This document shows, one piece after another, positions 1-8,615 of a stretch of 64,000 bases of DNA; positions within the stretch are counted from its first letter, which is position 1, and each line of letters begins with the position of its first letter. The stretch is taken from contig NZ_JAVDYB010000001.1 of the NCBI RefSeq assembly GCF_031458235.1, positions 6,700,501 to 6,764,500 of the forward strand. Direction: 5' to 3'. This DNA is from Catenuloplanes atrovinosus (lineage in GTDB: Bacteria > Actinomycetota > Actinomycetes > Mycobacteriales > Micromonosporaceae). Below the pieces are notes generated by a model. That model made no database searches. It saw nothing but the letters and a program-made list of their open reading frames with translations, and had not been told where the DNA came from. Made by a program: the position numbers and the translations under genes.

Positions 1-785
1 TCCAGCACCTCGATCGCCTCCTCGAAGTGGCTCTCGGAGAAGTCGCTCGCGTTGTAGCCGAGCGACTGCATGATCAGGCCGATCGTGTCCCGCATGTCCG
101 ACAGCAGCGTCACGCGGCCCTTGAGGTCGGAGCGGGTGAGCAGTTCCTCGACGGTACGGACCGGGCGGACCTCGCCGCCGTGGTAGGCGATCCCGGAGAG
201 GCCGGACTGCCACGGCACGGCGTACCGGCGGTCGCGGTCCCAGGAGCGGATGCGCAGGTTCGGCAGCAGGTTCGCCTCCACGTTCTTCAGCCGGGCCAGG
301 TCCAGCCGCTGCGCGTACCCGTCGCGGATGAGCTGCGCGGAGGCCCAGTCGGTGAGCACCACGATGTCGTCGGACGGCGCGCAGGCGGCCAGCTTCGGCG
401 TCAGCCCGGCCATGAACTCGACGTTGTCGTTGATCTCCTCCTTGTACGTGACCGCGATGCCGGAGCGCTCCTGGAACGCCTCCAGCGTCGGCCGGCTCCG
501 CTCGTCCTCGGTCAGGTCGATGTAGAGCGGCCAGTTGTTGAAGACGAGCGTCTTCTCGGTCTCCGACACGTCCCGGGCCAGGCAGGTGAACGTGGGTGCG
601 GCGGTATCGCGGGACCGCAGCGCCGCGATCGTGCCGCCGCCGGCCGCCAGGACGCCGAGTCCGGCGGCGCCGAGCAGCAGTCCGCGCCGGGACGCGGTGC
701 GGGGCGCGCGATGGGTGCGCACCCCGCCCCCGCCGTTCACGGTCCGCAGTACCTCGCGGGCCTCTGGGGTCAGGGACCGTCTCAT
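1..785 (-). CDS. PotD-like polyamine ABC transporter substrate-binding protein (C-terminus cut by window edge)
   Basis: Solute-binding protein of the spermidine/putrescine (PotD) type, expected to deliver polyamines to an ABC importer outside the membrane. The ATG is at 785 and about 261 codons are present before the left edge. A twin-arginine motif (S32-R33-R34-G-L-L-L) precedes a hydrophobic stretch, so Tat export is likely. Unlike its neighbour at 874-2100 it has no lipobox cysteine after that stretch. The mature part matches the neighbour closely: both have EKTLVF.NWPLY, PTLEAF and SGIAVTY. Known family: PotD proteins bind linear polyamines between two lobes. Inference: the two genes are a tandem duplication, and the permease and ATPase genes probably lie beyond the left edge. 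Confidence 0.85.
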   Translation of the reverse strand, partial: MRRSLTPEAREVLRTVNGGGGVRTHRAPRTASRRGLLLGAAGLGVLAAGGGTIAALRSRDTAAPTFTCLARDVSETEKTLVFNNWPLYIDLTEDERSRPTLEAFQERSGIAVTYKEEINDNVEFMAGLTPKLAACAPSDDIVVLTDWASAQLIRDGYAQRLDLARLKNVEANLLPNLRIRSWDRDRRYAVPWQSGLSGIAYHGGEVRPVRTVEELLTRSDLKGRVTLLSDMRDTIGLIMQSLGYNASDFSESHFEEAIEVL

Positions 786-873
786 TGCGCCTCCGCGGGT
801 GTTGCATGTGGACGGGATTCCCACTGATGGGGCATGGCCGCGTCACCCTAGCCCGCGGGAGGCGGATCGGTTG

Positions 874-2100
874 TTACGCCCCGATAACGGCTTGAAACTT
901 CTGCTCGTACGTCTTCTCCGTCGCCTCGTCGAGCGCCATGAAGACCTTCGCCTTCGACGTGACGGTCTCGTCCGGGAAGATGAGCGGATTCGACGCCAGC
1001 TCCGGATCGAGCTTCTCCGCCTCCGCGCTCGCGCCCTCGACCGGGCAGATGTAATTCACGTACGCCGCGACCTCGGCCGCCACCACCGGGTCGTAGTAGT
1101 AGTCGATCAGCGCCTCGGCGTTCGCCTTGTGCGCCGCCTTGTTCGGCACGTGCATGTTGTCCGCGTAGAGGATGCAGCCCGACTCCGGAATGACGAACCG
1201 CACCTTCTCGTCCTCGAAGGCGAGCTGGATGACGTCGCCGGACCAGCCGATGGCCGCCGCGATGTCGCCCTTGGCGAGCTCGGTGGCGTAGTCGTTGCCG
1301 GTGAACCGGCGGATCTGGCCGGAGTCCACCGCCTTCTGCAGCTTGGCGAGCGCGTCGTCGAACTGCGCCGCGGTGAAGTTCGCCGGGTCGTGCCCGTTGG
1401 ACTGCAGCAGCAGGCCCATCGTGTCGCGCATCTCGGCGAGCGCGGTCACCCGGCCCTTCAGGTCCGCGCGGGTCAGCAGCTCGTCGACGGTACGCACCTC
1501 GCCGGTGACGTTGCCGTTGTAGGCCAGGCCGGTGAGGCCGGCCTGCCACGGGATCGCGTACTCGTTCGCCGGGTCGAACGACCGGTTCCGCAGCGAGGAG
1601 AGCAGGTTCTTCTCCACCGCCGGGATCTTCGCCCTGTCCAGCTTCTGCACCCAGCCGAGCCGGATCAGCCGCGCCGACATCCAGTCGGTGAGCACGATGA
1701 TGTCGCGGTCGGTCGGCTGGCATCCGGCGAGCTGATTCTGCACCTTGCCGAAGAACTCGTTGTTGTCGTTGATGTCCTCGTTGTACGTGACCGCGATGCC
1801 GCTCCTGGCGGTGAACGCCTCCAGCGTCGGGCGCTTCGACTCGTCGTCGGCATCCACGTCGACGTAGAGCGGCCAGTTCGAGAAGACCAGCGTCTTCTCG
1901 GTGCCGGACCGGTCCTCGCTGACGCAGGTCTCCGCGGTCTGCGTCTGCCCCTTCGTGCCGCACGCGGCCAGCGCGCCACCGGTGGCCGCGAGCGCGGACG
2001 AGCCGAGCGCGCCCCGCATCAGCGTGCGCCGGGAGAGCGAGAAGGCGGAGATCACCGCAGACGCCTCCGGTGACAGCGGTGCACGGGGTGACTTGCGCAT
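874..2100 (-). CDS. PotD-like polyamine ABC transporter substrate-binding lipoprotein
   Basis: This 408-aa spermidine/putrescine-type periplasmic-binding protein has a Tat signal (S23-R24-R25-T-L-M) and a lipobox ending L-A-A-C47, so it should be a Tat-exported lipoprotein on the outer face of the membrane. The body carries the PotD-like NWPLY, SGIAVTY and LTDWMSARLIR segments. It lies 88 bp upstream of its paralog on the same strand, and both are probably transcribed from the region left of the divergent Lrp gene. The aminotransferase and amine oxidase across that region point to polyamines as ligand. Related families that bind other cations or compatible solutes cannot be excluded from sequence alone. 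Confidence 0.88.
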   Translation of the reverse strand: MRKSPRAPLSPEASAVISAFSLSRRTLMRGALGSSALAATGGALAACGTKGQTQTAETCVSEDRSGTEKTLVFSNWPLYVDVDADDESKRPTLEAFTARSGIAVTYNEDINDNNEFFGKVQNQLAGCQPTDRDIIVLTDWMSARLIRLGWVQKLDRAKIPAVEKNLLSSLRNRSFDPANEYAIPWQAGLTGLAYNGNVTGEVRTVDELLTRADLKGRVTALAEMRDTMGLLLQSNGHDPANFTAAQFDDALAKLQKAVDSGQIRRFTGNDYATELAKGDIAAAIGWSGDVIQLAFEDEKVRFVIPESGCILYADNMHVPNKAAHKANAEALIDYYYDPVVAAEVAAYVNYICPVEGASAEAEKLDPELASNPLIFPDETVTSKAKVFMALDEATEKTYEQKFQAVIGA

Positions 2101-2204
2101 TCACGGCTCCTACGTAAAGGGGTCGGCCGGCGAGCGGGAGAATACGGGGGAATGCCGCCGGCCGGAGCTGGTGTGTGGGCCGGGACTAGGTTAGACGACA
2201 GATC

Positions 2205-2228
2205 GTGGCACGCAAGATCTACTGCCAC
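2205..2228. promoter_or_regulatory. inverted repeat in the potD/lrp divergent promoter region
   Basis: A 6-bp inverted repeat (gtggca / tgccac, 12-bp spacer) lies between the divergent binding-protein gene (start 2100) and the Lrp gene (start 2311). Placement suits an Lrp-type operator, but the arms are short and this could be chance. Confidence 0.3.
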
Positions 2229-2310
2229 AAGGGATTCCGTTGCACGATCGTCGATGCGCGACGAAATACCGCAGACCCTCGGTCGTAACAGTTAGCAGGG
2301 AGGCTTCCGC

Positions 2311-2796
2311 ATGGCCCACGGCCGCATCACCATCCGCGAAGGCGCGGGCCATCCGTTGCTCGACGACGTCGCCAAACAGATCATCGAGCAGCTACAGGAG
2401 GACGGGCGGCGGCCGTACGCGGCGATCGGCAAGGCGGTCGGCCTCTCCGAGGCGGCGGTCCGGCAGCGGGTGCAGCGCCTGCTCGACGCGGGCGTGATGC
2501 AGATCGTGGCGGTGACCGACCCGCTCCAGCTGGGATTCCCTCGGCAGGCCATGATCGGCGTCCGTACCACCGGCGATCTCGAAGCGATCGCGGACCGGCT
2601 GGCCGAGCTCGACGAGATCAACTACGTGGTCATCACCGCGGGGTCGTTCGAGCTGCTCACGGAGGTGGTCTGCCGCAACGACGACCATCTGCTCGACATC
2701 CTCCAGCGGATCCGGGCGGTGCGGGGTGTGGTCTCCACCGAGGCGTTCGTCTACCTCAAACTACGGAAGCAGACGTACACCTGGGGCACGGCATAG
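2311..2796 (+). CDS. Lrp/AsnC family transcriptional regulator
   Basis: This 161-aa protein has a typical Lrp/AsnC layout. An N-terminal winged helix-turn-helix (about residues 12-70, with AAIGKAVGLSEAAVRQRVQRLL) is followed by a RAM/AsnC ligand-binding domain (about 75-155). The ATG at 2311 has a GGGAGG Shine-Dalgarno sequence upstream. Such regulators form multimers that sense small amines or amino acids. It is divergent from two PotD genes and just upstream of an aminotransferase and amine oxidase. It is therefore likely the local switch for polyamine uptake and degradation; this role is inferred from neighbourhood, not from a diagnostic motif. Confidence 0.88.
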   Translation: MAHGRITIREGAGHPLLDDVAKQIIEQLQEDGRRPYAAIGKAVGLSEAAVRQRVQRLLDAGVMQIVAVTDPLQLGFPRQAMIGVRTTGDLEAIADRLAELDEINYVVITAGSFELLTEVVCRNDDHLLDILQRIRAVRGVVSTEAFVYLKLRKQTYTWGTA

Positions 2797-2799
2797 CTG

Positions 2800-2839
2800 C
2801 GGAAACCGTAGTAGATCGCGCCACACGCCACGGTTTCCG
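2800..2839. promoter_or_regulatory. 10-bp perfect inverted repeat between lrp and aminotransferase
   Basis: The arms cggaaaccgt (2800-2809) and acggtttccg (2830-2839) are perfectly complementary across a 20-bp spacer. They begin four bases after the lrp stop and end about 70 bp before the aminotransferase start. There is no T-run, so an operator for the adjacent Lrp protein is at least as likely as a terminator. Confidence 0.45.
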
Positions 2840-2907
2840 TCGCGTCAGGCTCTTGCCACTCTCGGAATCGCTGTGCGATAACCGTAAGGACCGCGACGAC
2901 GATTCCG

Positions 2908-4266
2908 ATGGGGCTGATCATGGCCAAGCCGACCGACCATCTCTGGATGCACTTCACCCGGATGTCCAGCTTCCGCGACGGCGAGGTGCCGACCATCGTG
3001 CGCGGCGAGGGCTCGTACGTGTGGGACGACAAGGGCCGCCGCTACCTCGACGGGATCGCCGGCCTGTTCACGGTCAACGCCGGGCACGGCCGCACCGAGC
3101 TGGCCGAGGCCGCCGCCAAGCAGGCGGCCGAGCTGGCCTACTTCCCGATCTGGGGCGTCGCACACCCGACCGCGATCGAGCTGTCCGAGCGGATAGCCTC
3201 GCTCACCCCCGGCGACCTCAACCGCGTGTTCTTCACCACCGGCGGCTCCGAGGCCGTGGAGACCGCGTGGAAGCTGGCCCGGGCGTACTTCCGGAAGACC
3301 GGCCGGCCGGGCAAGCACAAGGTGATCAGCCGTTACCTCGCGTACCACGGCACCACGATGGGCGCGCTCTCCATCACCGGCCTGCCCGCGATCAAGGCGG
3401 ACTTCGAGCCGCTGGTCACTGGCGGCGTCAAGACCGCGAACACGAACATCTACCGCGCGCCGGTGCACGGCGACGACCCGGAGGCCTTCGGCGTCTGGGC
3501 CGCGGACGAGATCGCGCGCGCGATCGAGCGCGAGGGCGCGGACACGGTCGCCGCGGTCTTCCTGGAGCCGGTGCAGAACGCGGGCGGCTGCTTCCCGCCG
3601 CCGCCCGGCTACTTCCAGCGGGTCCGGGAGATCTGCGACCGGTACGACGTGCTGCTCGTCTCGGACGAGGTGATCTGCGCCTGGGGCCGGCTCGGCGACT
3701 GGTTCGGCGCGCTGCGCTACGGCTACCAGCCCGACATCATCACCACCGCCAAGGCGCTCACCTCCGGGTACTCGCCGCTCGGCGCCACCATCGCCAGCGA
3801 CCGGCTGATCGAGCCGTTCCTGCGCGACGGCGTGGCGTTCCTGCACGGCATCACGTTCGGCGGGCACCCGGTCTCGTCCGCGGTCGCGCTCGCCAACCTG
3901 GATCTGATCGCCCGCGAGGACCTCAACGGGCACGTGCGGGCGAACGAGGGCGCGTTCCGCGCGACGCTGGAGAAGCTGCACGACCTGCCGATCGTCGGCG
4001 ACGTGCGCGGCGACGGCTACTTCTACGGCATCGAGCTGGTCAAGGACAAGACCACCCGGGAGACGTTCGACGACGCCGAGTCGGAGCGGCTGCTGCGCGG
4101 GTTCCTGTCCGACGCGCTGTTCGAGGCCGGGCTCTACTGCCGCGCGGACGACCGTGGCGACCCGGTCGTCCAGCTCGCGCCGCCGCTGACCGCGGGACAG
4201 GCCGAGTTCGACGAGATGGAGCGCATCCTGCGGTCGGTGCTCACCGAGGCGTACGCCCGCATCTGA
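2908..4266 (+). CDS. class III PLP-dependent aminotransferase (putrescine/omega-amine type)
   Basis: This fold-type I, class III aminotransferase of 452 aa is related to putrescine-pyruvate and omega-amino acid-pyruvate aminotransferases. Visible features are the N-terminal DHLWMHFTRMSSF segment, the PLP-phosphate region TTGGSEAVETAWKLAR, the SDEVICAWGR segment with the cofactor Asp, and the Schiff-base lysine K282 in TTAKALTSGY. A second in-frame ATG at 2920 gives a start more like the family (MAKPTDHLW). Neither start has a strong Shine-Dalgarno sequence. The next gene starts on the last base of this stop codon, so the two are translationally coupled. Probable role: transamination of putrescine or a derivative to the aldehyde. 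The exact amine is not determinable here. Confidence 0.9.
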   Translation: MGLIMAKPTDHLWMHFTRMSSFRDGEVPTIVRGEGSYVWDDKGRRYLDGIAGLFTVNAGHGRTELAEAAAKQAAELAYFPIWGVAHPTAIELSERIASLTPGDLNRVFFTTGGSEAVETAWKLARAYFRKTGRPGKHKVISRYLAYHGTTMGALSITGLPAIKADFEPLVTGGVKTANTNIYRAPVHGDDPEAFGVWAADEIARAIEREGADTVAAVFLEPVQNAGGCFPPPPGYFQRVREICDRYDVLLVSDEVICAWGRLGDWFGALRYGYQPDIITTAKALTSGYSPLGATIASDRLIEPFLRDGVAFLHGITFGGHPVSSAVALANLDLIAREDLNGHVRANEGAFRATLEKLHDLPIVGDVRGDGYFYGIELVKDKTTRETFDDAESERLLRGFLSDALFEAGLYCRADDRGDPVVQLAPPLTAGQAEFDEMERILRSVLTEAYARI

Positions 4267-5618
4267 TGGACGTCTCGCTCTGGATGGCCACGGCCGGCGA
4301 CGATCTGACGCCCCGGCCGCCGCTGCCCGGCGATCGCGACGCGGACGTCGTGATCGCCGGCGCCGGCTACACCGGCCTCTGGACCGCGTACTACCTGGCG
4401 AAGGCGGACCCGTCGCTGCGGATCACGGTGCTGGAGAAGGAGATCGCCGGGTACGGCGCGTCCGGGCGCAACGGCGGCTGGTGCTCCGCGTACTTCCCCG
4501 CCTCCACCACCGCCATCGCGCGGCGGCACGGCCGGGACGCCGCGATCGCCATGCAGCGCGCGCTGGAGGACACGGTCGACGAGGTCGGCCGGGTCGCCGG
4601 GGCGGAGGGCATCGACTGCCACTTCCGCAAGGGCGGCAGCCTCACGCTCGCGCGCACGCCCGCCCAACTCGCCCGCGCCCGCGCCGCCGTGGCGGAGGCC
4701 GCCGACTTCGGCTTCGACCTGGAGCCGCTGGACGCGGCCGAGGCCTCCGCCCGGTGCGCCGCCGCCGGCGTGCTCGGCGGCACCTGGACGCCGCACTGCG
4801 CCGCGATCCACCCGGCCCGGCTGGTGCGCGGCCTGGCGCGCGCGGCGGAGCGGCTCGGCGTCACGATCCACGAGCGGACGCCGGTCACCGCGCTGGCGGC
4901 CGGCGCCGCGGTCACGCCGCACGGCCGGGTGCGCGCGGACGTGGTGGTGCGCGCCACCGAGGGCTACACGGCCACGCTGCCGCGCGGGCGGCGCGCGGTG
5001 GCGCCGATCTACTCGCTGATGGTCGCCACGGCGCCGCTGCCGGAGTCGTTCTGGGCCGCGACCGGGCTGGCCGCGCGCGAGACGTTCAGCGACTACCGGC
5101 ACCTGATCATCTACGGCCAGCGCACCGCGGACGACCGGCTGGCGTTCGGCGGGCGCGGCGCGCCGTACCACGCCGGCTCGCGGGTCTCGCCCGCGTTCGA
5201 CCGCGACCCGCGCGTGTTCGCCGCGCTCACGGCCACGCTCCGCGACCTCTTCCCCGCGCTCCCCGGCGATCGGGGCGTCACGCACGCCTGGGGCGGCCCG
5301 CTGGGCGTGACCCGCGACTGGCACGCCTCGGTCGGCCTCGACCGCGGTCTCGGGTGGGCCGGCGGCTACGTCGGCGACGGCGTCGGCAGCAGCAACCTGG
5401 CCGGCCGCACGCTCGCCGACCTGATCCGCGGCGTGGACTCGCCGCTGACCCGCCTGCCCTGGGTCGGCCACCGGTCCCCGCGCTGGGAGCCGGAGCCGCT
5501 GCGCTGGCTCGGCATCAACGCCGGCCTCACGCTGATGGCCACCGCCGACGCCGCCGAGTCCCGCTCCGGGCGTCCCTCCCGCCGCGCCGGCCTGGTCAAC
5601 CGCCTGCTCGGCCACTGA
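4266..5618 (+). CDS. FAD-dependent amine oxidase, DAO/PuuB-like
   Basis: This 450-aa flavoprotein of the D-amino-acid-oxidase/glycine-oxidase fold has a Rossmann motif G32-A-G34-Y-T-G37 near the N-terminus, an EKE...GASGRNGGW segment typical of gamma-glutamylputrescine oxidase relatives, and a C-terminal FAD-binding stretch (GGYVGDGVGSSNLAGR). The ATG overlaps the aminotransferase stop by one base. Together with the aminotransferase, Lrp and PotD neighbours it most likely oxidises a polyamine-derived amine. A gamma-glutamylputrescine substrate would require a PuuA-type ligase, which is not in this window. A strong hairpin follows the stop. Confidence 0.87.
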   Translation: MDVSLWMATAGDDLTPRPPLPGDRDADVVIAGAGYTGLWTAYYLAKADPSLRITVLEKEIAGYGASGRNGGWCSAYFPASTTAIARRHGRDAAIAMQRALEDTVDEVGRVAGAEGIDCHFRKGGSLTLARTPAQLARARAAVAEAADFGFDLEPLDAAEASARCAAAGVLGGTWTPHCAAIHPARLVRGLARAAERLGVTIHERTPVTALAAGAAVTPHGRVRADVVVRATEGYTATLPRGRRAVAPIYSLMVATAPLPESFWAATGLAARETFSDYRHLIIYGQRTADDRLAFGGRGAPYHAGSRVSPAFDRDPRVFAALTATLRDLFPALPGDRGVTHAWGGPLGVTRDWHASVGLDRGLGWAGGYVGDGVGSSNLAGRTLADLIRGVDSPLTRLPWVGHRSPRWEPEPLRWLGINAGLTLMATADAAESRSGRPSRRAGLVNRLLGH

Positions 5619-5634
5619 CCGGCCGCATGCGAAA

Positions 5635-5664
5635 GGCCCCGGGCCGCTCGCGCGGTCCGGGGCC
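5635..5664. terminator. bidirectional rho-independent-like terminator
   Basis: The GC stem GGCCCCGG/CCGGGGCC continues inward through GCCG/CGGT for about 12 bp in all. It lies between two convergent genes (stops at 5618 and 5679). T-runs are weak, as is common in actinomycetes. Confidence 0.75.
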
Positions 5665-5678
5665 CCTCGGGTGGTGCG

Positions 5679-7856
5679 TCAGGGCAGCGGAGCGCCGCCC
5701 GGCTGGAGCACGCCGTTCACGGTGAGCGTGTACGGCGCGTACTGCTGGATCTGCTCGGTGGGCTCGTCGTACGCCACGACCGCGACCACCTTCGGGAAGG
5801 CGGCGAGCAGCAGCGTGGAGAGCTGGCCGAGCTTGAGCGAGTTCTTGCCGTCGTACTCGAACTGCCAGGAGACGCCGAGCTTCTCGTCGATGCCGATCAG
5901 CTTGACGTTCCAGTTGGCGACCGGGGTCGGGGAGACCTCGGACGGCGAGTCGAACGGGTCGAGGCTGGAGCCGTCGCTGATCAGCGTGCCGCCCACGGTG
6001 ACGTCGTCGACGAGCAGGCCGCCCTCGTTGACGCCGCCGTCGGAGACGTACCGAATGTTGATCAGAACGGTCTGGCCCGCGTACGCCGACAGGTCGTAGC
6101 TGTGCGGCTGGAACCCGTCGGTGTGACCGTTCAGGCCGGGCCCGAGCGGGGCGTCGACCGTCTTGTCACCGGGGATGACCGTGTAGGTCTTGCCGCCGTC
6201 CGTCGACACGGAGACGTACCCGTAGTCGTAGTCGATCTCGGCGCCGTACTTCGCGAGGAAGCTCAGCGTCGGGTCGGCCGCCGGCACGGTGGTCTCGAAG
6301 ATCGCGGCGGCGTCGGTGTTGTTCGCGTTGCCGGAGAACAGCACCGGGTTGCCCGACCGGTCCGGGTCGTCGGTGACGACGGTCCACTCCAGCGGCTCGG
6401 TGGGCAGCGTCTTCGCGCCGGAGAACTGCACCGAGCGGAGATCCCTGCCCTTGAGCGCCTTGCCGTTGCGGTCCTGGAGCAGCACGTAGTCGGCACCGTT
6501 GGGTGCGGCGCCGGGCGTGGCGTAGGAGGCCGGGTTGGCGAGGTTGACCGTGGAGTTGAGGCTCGCGGAGGTGACCCGGTTCTTCGGGACACCCAGCGAG
6601 ACGCCCCAGCGGCCGCCGACGACCTTGTCCAGCAGCACCATCGACTGGTAGTCGTGGATCAGATCGTGGACGTCCTTGACGCCCTCCTTCTTCGCGAGCG
6701 CGGCGACGCTGGCGAGGCCCTGGAGGTCGGCGTCGCGGTGCAGCGCGGTCAGGAAGTCCGCACCGTACCGGTCGTGGAGGAACTGCATGAACTCGTACGC
6801 GTTGCCGTAGTCGGCGAGCACCGCGGCCGGGTTGGGGCTCTCACCCCAGAGGTTCAGCGAGTTCTCCGGGCCACCGCAGTCCCGGGGGTTGTTGTAGTCG
6901 GTCTGCACCGGGCCGAAGCCCTGGAAGCAGACCAGGTGGACGTCCTGGCCCGGCTCGTACACCGTGGCGGCCGTGTTCGAGTAGCCGACGAGGTACTGCG
7001 CGTAGTCGGCCAGGCCCTCGTCCACCCAGGTCAACTCGTCCGGGTCCACGTAGGACAGCAGCAGGTGCTGCCACTCGTGGGCGAACGTGCCCTCGTACGC
7101 CCGCGGGCGCGCCGGCCGGCTGGTGCACGGGTCGTCGGTCACCTCGTTCGGCGGGTTGGCACCGGTGCGGTGCGCCCAGTCGAACGCGTCGATCGTCATG
7201 ACGTTGCGGTCGGTGTAGTTGTTGATCGCCGTGGAGAAGAAGCCGGCGATGTACGTACTCGCGGCCGGGAAGTCGTAGAAGTTGTCGTCCCGCACGTTGT
7301 CCACCAGCGTGACGGTCTTGTCGCCGTCGCCGGTGAAGTCGCCGTCGATCGTCGCGTTCGTACCGTCGCGGTCCGGAGGCGTGCTGAACGCCGCCGTCTC
7401 CTTCGGGAACATGTTCGTGTCGAACTCGACGACCAGGTCGTTGACCTGCTGGTCGGTGACCACGGTGGCGCCGGTGGGGTTACGGCAGTCGCCCTCGGGG
7501 TAGGCGGTGTCGTTCGCGACCCACACCTCGATCTTGTCGCCCACGCCACGGAGCGTGTAGTCCTTCAGGTAGTACCGGCCCTGCGCGTCGTCGAGGGCCA
7601 GCCACTGACGGACCGTGCCGACCGCGGGCGTGCCGGCGGCCGCGGTGGCCGCCGCGCTCTTCCGCGCCTTGGTCGAGGGGCCGGCGTCGAGCTTGTAGCT
7701 CTTCGCCTTCTCCTGATCCAGCGCTCGCATGTCGCTGGCTTGGGGCTCGATCGTCCCGCCGGGCTCGGCCGACGCGGGCAGCGCCGGTATCAACGCCACG
7801 AACGGCAGCGCCAGGATCGTCGCCGCCGCTCCCCGGACAACATGGCTGCGTGCCAT
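5679..7856 (-). CDS. secreted zinc metallopeptidase with HExxH motif
   Basis: This 725-aa exported protein starts at an ATG at 7856 with an AAGGGAG ribosome site. An upstream in-frame start would add 22 residues that spoil the signal peptide. Residues 1-31 form a Sec signal (MARSHVVRG, a hydrophobic core, then ASA). The catalytic motif is H260-E-W-Q-H264 with a downstream D-E280-G-L-A-D, giving HExxH plus a candidate third zinc-ligand or structural glutamate. The C-terminal third (KYGAEIDYDYGYVSVSTDGG, LLVDDVTVGG) resembles the jelly-roll domains of immune-inhibitor-A-type peptidases. Probable role: extracellular proteolysis. Assignment to family M6 is uncertain, because the residues after HExxH do not match the classic M6 signature. 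Confidence 0.82.
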   Translation of the reverse strand: MARSHVVRGAAATILALPFVALIPALPASAEPGGTIEPQASDMRALDQEKAKSYKLDAGPSTKARKSAAATAAAGTPAVGTVRQWLALDDAQGRYYLKDYTLRGVGDKIEVWVANDTAYPEGDCRNPTGATVVTDQQVNDLVVEFDTNMFPKETAAFSTPPDRDGTNATIDGDFTGDGDKTVTLVDNVRDDNFYDFPAASTYIAGFFSTAINNYTDRNVMTIDAFDWAHRTGANPPNEVTDDPCTSRPARPRAYEGTFAHEWQHLLLSYVDPDELTWVDEGLADYAQYLVGYSNTAATVYEPGQDVHLVCFQGFGPVQTDYNNPRDCGGPENSLNLWGESPNPAAVLADYGNAYEFMQFLHDRYGADFLTALHRDADLQGLASVAALAKKEGVKDVHDLIHDYQSMVLLDKVVGGRWGVSLGVPKNRVTSASLNSTVNLANPASYATPGAAPNGADYVLLQDRNGKALKGRDLRSVQFSGAKTLPTEPLEWTVVTDDPDRSGNPVLFSGNANNTDAAAIFETTVPAADPTLSFLAKYGAEIDYDYGYVSVSTDGGKTYTVIPGDKTVDAPLGPGLNGHTDGFQPHSYDLSAYAGQTVLINIRYVSDGGVNEGGLLVDDVTVGGTLISDGSSLDPFDSPSEVSPTPVANWNVKLIGIDEKLGVSWQFEYDGKNSLKLGQLSTLLLAAFPKVVAVVAYDEPTEQIQQYAPYTLTVNGVLQPGGAPLP

Positions 7857-8092
7857 GAATCTCCCTTCGGAGGGGTTCTCGTTCGGCCCGGCCGCACATG
7901 CACATCGATCTGAGCTTGGCAAATGCGTCTATCGCCGGACCGGACGTGACGTTACGCCGAAGGCGGGGCCGTGACCTCTCCACAGGAGGCTTCAAGGGAA
8001 ATCCCGGATAACACGATCCGAACGAAAACCCAAAAAGGGCAAATTGGGCAGTACGAACGGCGGCGTGGCCGTGAGAGACGCCGGGCGATGGA

Positions 8093-8467
8093 TCAGGCGG
8101 GCGGGATGACGCGCAGGTGACCGCGGCGGCCGGTCTGCGGCCCGGGCTGCCCCGGCGCCGGCTTCTGCTCGTAGTCCTCCGGGCGCGGCTGCACCGGCCG
8201 GGCCGCCTCGCGCACCGCCTCGGCGAGCGCGACCAGATCGTCCGTGGTCGGCGGCGGCGGTGTGAACTCGCCCTCGTGCCGCACCAGTTCCCAGCCCCGC
8301 GGCGCGGTCAGGCTGCGGGCGTGCGGCTCGCACAGGTCGTAGGTGTGAGGCTCGGCGAACGCGGAGAGCGGCCCGACGACCGCGGTCGACTCGGTGTAGA
8401 CATACGTCAGCGTCGCGACGGCCTGCCGGGGGCAGCCGTTCCGGGAGCAACGCCGTGGTGACCTCAC
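8093..8467 (-). CDS. DUF3499 family protein
   Basis: This 124-aa protein begins with the typical DUF3499 N-terminus (RSPRRCSRNGC, then ATLTYVYTEST and AFAEPHTYDLCEPHARSLT). It starts at GTG 8467. Paired cysteines (C7, C12 and a later C) and a histidine suggest a small metal-binding fold, while the C-terminal third is proline-rich and probably disordered. Function is unknown. In actinobacteria this gene is commonly divergent from the metallopeptidase-family gene that also lies next to it here, close to whiB2 and fbiA/fbiB, as in the Mycobacterium tuberculosis Rv3258c-Rv3264c region. The neighbourhood is therefore conserved core chromosome. Confidence 0.88.
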   Translation of the reverse strand: MRSPRRCSRNGCPRQAVATLTYVYTESTAVVGPLSAFAEPHTYDLCEPHARSLTAPRGWELVRHEGEFTPPPPTTDDLVALAEAVREAARPVQPRPEDYEQKPAPGQPGPQTGRRGHLRVIPPA

Positions 8468-8615
8468 GGCAGAACGTTATCTCTCTTACCCGCTCCGCGC
8501 CCGCGCGCGCGAACGCGACACGCCGACCGGGCGATGATCACGATTCGGCGACACGCGGCAACGCGCGGTACCGGCCCGCGTCGCGCACGGCTCCGGCGGG
8601 ACTACCCTGGGAGCC

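Noticed and set aside
848-2104. Second long minus-strand reading frame over the PotD gene
   Set aside because: Out-of-frame shadow; Arg/Gly-rich translation without domains, while the overlapping frame gives an intact Tat lipoprotein.
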